Part shown: positions 6,974 to 11,096 of the stretch, piece by piece | Numbering within the stretch: the first letter of the stretch is position 1 | How the letters are laid out: every line of letters starts with the position of its first letter | Source of the DNA: Smittium mucronatum | Lineage: Eukaryota > Kickxellomycota > Harpellomycetes > Harpellales > Legeriomycetaceae | DNA: 11,096 bases | Assembly: GCA_001953115.1 (NCBI GenBank) | Contig: LSSL01003300.1 | Span: 1 to 11,096, forward strand | Reading direction: 5' to 3' | The notes under the pieces: model-generated | Told to the model about the DNA's origin: nothing | What the model saw: the letters and a program-made list of their open reading frames with translations, nothing else | Databases searched by the model: none | Position numbers and translations under genes: made by a program

Positions 6974-7752
6974 AGGTCAACATAATATTTAATCGAATTT
7001 GGTTTTGATAATTGGTTTAGTTATGCATTTTGTAAAATAAAAAGCGCTACGTTTTACGACTAGGAATTTAATATATTTTTGAGCACAGAAAAGATTAAGC
7101 AGGTAGCACATTTTATAGGCTGCATCACACTCTGATTCAAGTGCTGTGATGGAGCTCTATATTTCTCTTGATATTGCCAGATTATGAAAGAAGTAATCCA
7201 GATAGGCGTATTTATTCACCTTTTCAAAAATCTTTTTCGCTGTTTGTTATTGCAAAATTTCAGAGTAGATTTTTCCCTCAAGAGCACAACATTCCGTTGA
7301 AAAAGTATATCATTAAATTATGAGCTCATACTTGTAAGACTATGCTATTGGAAACGTTTTATAGGCCAGAGCAAACTCTGTACAAATATTTGTTTTTTAG
7401 GCCTCGGAAAAATCAACTCTTTATTTACCAGAATTGTGTTCATCTACTCGATAAATTATTTGAACCTCACCAAGCTTTTATTTGCAGCAAATCAAAACAA
7501 CAATGGATTTCGGCCAACAGATATACCGTATTAATTATTGATTTGCTACAATTTCTTTGCGGATCTTTAATTTGATTTGCTGTTCAGCATACATCAAAAA
7601 TAGCACACTCTAACTAGCCAAAATAATGATAGCTAGAATTTACCACAAATGTCTGCAACAATCCTGTGCATCCATCAAGCGAAAAAATCTCAAATTAAAA
7701 CAATATCCTGCACAAGAAGTCCACTGCTTGTAGATTCCACAGTTGTTTAACC

Positions 7753-10347
7753 ATGAATCCAAAATACTCTCTGGAAAACGTCGAAGATGACAAAGAGGAG
7801 CTCGAATTTTTAAGGGAGAGTCTCAATGAGATGGATGAACTCTCTGAACAAACTGTTAGTCGTCATTTAATATCGATTTCTTCTCTCACTCTTCACATTC
7901 AATTTTAAAAATTTGTTCCATAGTCTTTTTTTTATATTTCATCCCACTTTTCCTATTTAGGCTCGAGTTTTAAAAGTTTTTGATCTAAGGCTCAAGAATT
8001 TGGCTAAAATATCTGCTCCGATATACAAATCTACTGAAAAGGTTGCTCGTTTATATGTCAGTAAGTTACTTCTCCTATCATTTTTAATTTTTTTAGCCCT
8101 TTCATATATAAAAATTTATATCATCGTTCTTTTGAAACTTCCACATCTTTTCTGATCATGCTTTCAAAAATGAATCCTTAATTTTTAGATGTTGGGGAGA
8201 CTGTGAATTCTTTGGACAACATTCTTAAATTCTATGAGGCTTCTGGCCACGATTCCGCTATTATAATTTCTGGGTATTTATCTTAATGCGCATTGCTTTA
8301 CGTTTTATTTAAATATTTATTATTACCATTTCAACCCTAGAATACAAGGAGATGATATAGACTTATACCTAAGCTCCATCAAACATTTACATGAAGCAGA
8401 GAGTGCTTTGTCGAAAATAAAACTTCTCTCCGCTTCTCAAAGCCAAAAAGAAACCGTACAATTCCTCTTTCCTTAACTTCTTTCTACAAAGTTTACTTGC
8501 AAATCCGTTTAAAACACTGTTTTCCTCTTTATTTAGGAAAAGTTAATTGCTGTTGGCCACAGAAATGTTGAAAAGTATCTTTCCAGCAAAGCCAAAAAAG
8601 GAAGCAAGAAAGTCGATCCAACCTCATATAGTCTCGGTAAAATTTCCATTATAATTCCTCTTACTTCACCATTTTCCAGAAATTTTAATAACCCTTTTCG
8701 CCTTTTATCAATTTTTCATACAAAGCCTCCGAAGTACCAACCATCAACGAGCATGAATTTTATCAAATAAGAAATTTATACATAAAATTTGACAGATACG
8801 GTTTTGAAATCTCATATCTCAAGAGACTGGGTGAATGTTTAGCCTCAATACGGAGCTCCATAGTAATCGAAAGTTTATCTGATTTAGTCAATAGCAGCAT
8901 GGATTCTTTCAACATATCCAATAACGACAATCCATCTAATAAATCTAATATTACTTCCAACCCTAACCCTGCTTCTAATTTTTTAATCATGAAATCATCT
9001 CCTCAAAGTCAACCTATTTCAACTGGTTCTTCCATTTTTAGAATTTACAGTGAAAATTTTATCAAGCTACTAGTCTGCGAACGCCAACTAATTGATAAAA
9101 CCATGCCTGATACAATTTCTAGGGAATCATTTAATGAGTTGGCTGAAAAGGTGTATAATAGCTATATAAGATCTGCCCAACGTGTTTGTGAGCACTTGAC
9201 AGACTCCATCTATTCCAATATCACCGGATCTATTGAGTTCCGTTCTGTTATAAAAGATACCTACAACAGCCTTGATAAGCTTTTAAACCTTGAAGCTGCT
9301 GGAAAAAATGAAATGAAAGTTTTGATCAACTCTATAAGCACACCACTCTACAAAACATTCACTGGCCTCATCCAAACTCTTAAGGTATCAATAAACTATA
9401 AACCTCCACTCTTTACTTATTCCTTTTTTATTGTATTTTATTATATATTTCTTTAACTAGAGCACTACAAACAAACCCCATGTCTCTAAATCTGGTGGAA
9501 TTTATGGCCCCACTGTTATGGTATTCAATTTACACATATATATTTTTCATAACAGCTGATTTTTTCATCTTTAAAATCACTATTATTTTATTTATTTTTG
9601 CTAATTTTTTCCTACTAAAATTTAGGCATTTGAATTGATTAAAAATATCGCGGAGTGTAAAGGGAAAGTCGAGGAAATAATGTACTCTTTAGGCGATGGC
9701 CATTGGAATGAAAGATCTGATTCTTCAAATCTTTCTGGTCAAAGAAAGCCTAGTGGCTTACAAATTCTAAGTCATTATATTGGTAAGTCTTTCATTAATT
9801 AATGAATATTCCAAAAAAATAATAAAAATTTCTTTAAAATATGAAAATTCTAGAGGATTACATTTCAGCAATATCTCAGATGATTGAGGTAGTTTCTAAA
9901 CAATACAATCAGCCCGGGTCTATGTTTGCTTTCCAGGCCAACAATTACCACTATATCTCTAATGCAATAAAATACTCGACCGTCATTTCGTCTCTTCTTC
10001 CAGAGAATGTTGTTACTAAATATGAGAATCTAACTTTAAGAAATCGAAAAGCCCTGCAAGCTATATGGCAATCATGTTTGTCTACATTTATGTCCTCAAA
10101 TATAAATTCAAATGAAAAGATCGAACTTTTCAACAATAGCTTTGAAAAAATTTGCAATGATTTGAGCAATTTTGTTGTGTACGACCCCGATTTGCGTGGT
10201 TATCTCATTCAGGATGCTGTCGATAGTTTGGTTCCAAAATACTCCGCTTTCCTCGATGAAAATAAAGTTAACAGGAATTACCTTAAATTTCCAGTTTCTG
10301 CTGTTGAAAAGAGAATTGACCAAACTTATTCTAATAAGAGGGTTTAG
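7753..10347 (+). CDS. EXO70: Exocyst complex subunit Exo70, nine exons
   Basis: Exo70 is the exocyst subunit that, with Sec3, docks secretory vesicles on plasma-membrane PI(4,5)P2 and binds Rho-family GTPases. Exons: 7753-7854, 7961-8060, 8189-8273, 8341-8455, 8537-8636, 8726-9384, 9461-9520, 9626-9782 and 9854-10347. Phases join to give 623 residues, close to the usual fungal length. Introns are 67-128 nt. The N-terminal helical rod, residues 1-135, carries family-like stretches (FDLRLKNLAKISAPIYKST, NSLDNILKFYEASG, DLYLSSIKHLHEAESAL). The C-terminal Exo70 domain, from about 250, includes SIFRIYSENFIKLLVCERQL, the conserved NNYHYI near 485, YDPDLRGYL, and a basic tail ending with NYLKF and EKRI, equivalent to the lipid-binding end of the family. 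A Ser/Asn-rich loop lies at about 226-263. The weakest splice calls are the donor GTACAA at 8456 and the acceptor AAAG at 8725; GAAG, 9 bp further on, would also keep frame. Confidence 0.92.
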
Positions 10348-11096
10348 GCTGTGGCTCTTTACAATTTAGTTTTTTGTCTTTTTTTTTCCTGCTTAATGTA
10401 TTTTCTTGTATCCTCTTATCTTTTTTTAGCGGTAATATAATTTTCTTTTTAAGGCAATTTATAATAATGCCACATGTTTTTCAAGCTATCAAGAGGTATT
10501 ATCCATAAAGTTTATCAATTACATCCAATTCATATTTTTTCAATTTCAACGTGGTTGTTTTGCTCATCAAATTGCGATTTCAAGAAAAATAATTTAACTT
10601 TAGCTATTCCGATAAAAAATAAGATAACTTTGAATAAAACCCAAAAGTGTTTAAAATGACTTTTTCATACGGGAAATGTATTTTAAAGTTAATTTAAAAT
10701 AGCCCATTCTAATTTCAATTCTTTAATATAAATCTTAAAATCTGTTAAAATAACTTAAATTTGGTAATGTATACCTAAAACTTCGATATTTTTGTTTTAT
10801 GAGAGGTCTGATATGTTATTCTGTGGATTTTTATTATAATTTTCATTATTTTGGTCCTATAAAATCTAATAAATGGGACACATCAGCGTTTTACTTCAAT
10901 AATTGATGATTTTTTATGTTCTATTTATCTTAGAAAGAGTGATGGTTGGTAAATTTGTTGGTTTTAATAAAAATTTCTGACTGGGGATATATTCTCACAA
11001 TCTTTTCATAAAAAGTGGTTTAATTAAAACTCTCTATATGTTAAAAATTATATCAAAAAGTTGTGTAAAGTCGGTTTAGCATTAGAATTTGAAAAA
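10348..11096. other. AT-rich non-coding region downstream of EXO70
   Basis: No supported gene was found. T-rich tracts (about 10367-10440) follow the EXO70 stop and suit a 3' UTR. AATAAA occurs at 10633-10638 and 10868-10873 on the plus strand, but neither is close enough to call with assurance. The rest is low-complexity A/T sequence. Confidence 0.6.

Larger units (their letters stand above)
4887..7752. other. Long intergenic region with inverted-repeat elements and no convincing gene
   Basis: Both strands are dense in stop codons. The longest frames (61-93 codons) look random in composition and show no recognisable family. The first 320 bp or so are T-rich and include the thioredoxin 3' UTR. 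A patch richer in G and C lies at about 5217-5347. Three inverted-repeat structures (listed separately) fill much of 5345-6862, with a further diverged repeat at 6941-6973. The last 175 bp before 7753 must contain the EXO70 promoter, but no TATA box stands out. Confidence 0.7.

Noticed and set aside
7342..7575. 77-codon open frame on the plus strand upstream of EXO70
   Set aside because: No recognisable motif, AT-driven composition, no clear promoter or splice context, and frames of this length are expected by chance in almost 3 kb. Transcript data would be needed to keep it.
9789..9805. Palindromic TTCATTAATTAATGAA in EXO70 intron 8
   Set aside because: Simple A/T palindrome, easily arising by chance in AT-rich intron sequence; no further support.
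10474..10659. 61-codon plus-strand frame after EXO70
   Set aside because: Random composition, no homology and located in the presumed 3' flank.

Overview
The window is a strongly AT-rich piece of a fungal nuclear genome with three confident protein genes. Two of them are interrupted by short spliceosomal introns (59-128 nt) and were assembled here by reading splice sites together with family homology. The lineage is inferred. The sirtuin resembles animal SIRT1 at least as closely as yeast Sir2. Intron donors are loose (GTAAGT, GTAATT, GTATTT, GTTAGT, GTACAA and others) and no strict TACTAAC branch site is seen. The genetic code looks standard. Together this points away from budding yeasts and towards an intron-rich, perhaps early-diverging, AT-rich fungus, with low confidence about which one.

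Layout: 1-976 is non-coding sequence downstream of SIR2, opening with 25 T's. A five-exon, minus-strand SIR2/SIRT1-type NAD-dependent deacetylase gene (893 aa predicted) occupies 3964 down to 977. A 607-bp divergent promoter (3965-4571) separates it from a small, intronless, codon-optimised thioredoxin gene (4572-4886, plus). The promoter holds CCAAT boxes, two perfect palindromes, a Yap1-type heptamer and a TATA box. An intergenic region of nearly 2.9 kb (4887-7752) follows, with no convincing gene. It contains three inverted-repeat structures that look like small non-autonomous mobile elements: a foldback-like element built from 15-16-bp tandem units, a short element ending in TTAA plus CCCTTTCAG inverted repeats, and a 290-bp element with long inverted termini. 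A nine-exon EXO70 exocyst subunit gene (623 aa predicted) runs 7753-10347 (plus), followed by AT-rich non-coding sequence to the end.

The genes do not form a pathway. Sirtuin acts in NAD-dependent chromatin and protein deacetylation, thioredoxin in thiol redox balance, and Exo70 in tethering secretory vesicles to the plasma membrane. SIR2 and the thioredoxin gene are head to head and could share regulation. The least ordinary items are a roughly 108-residue low-complexity insertion inside the sirtuin catalytic core and the cluster of inverted-repeat elements. No clearly new multi-gene system is visible.
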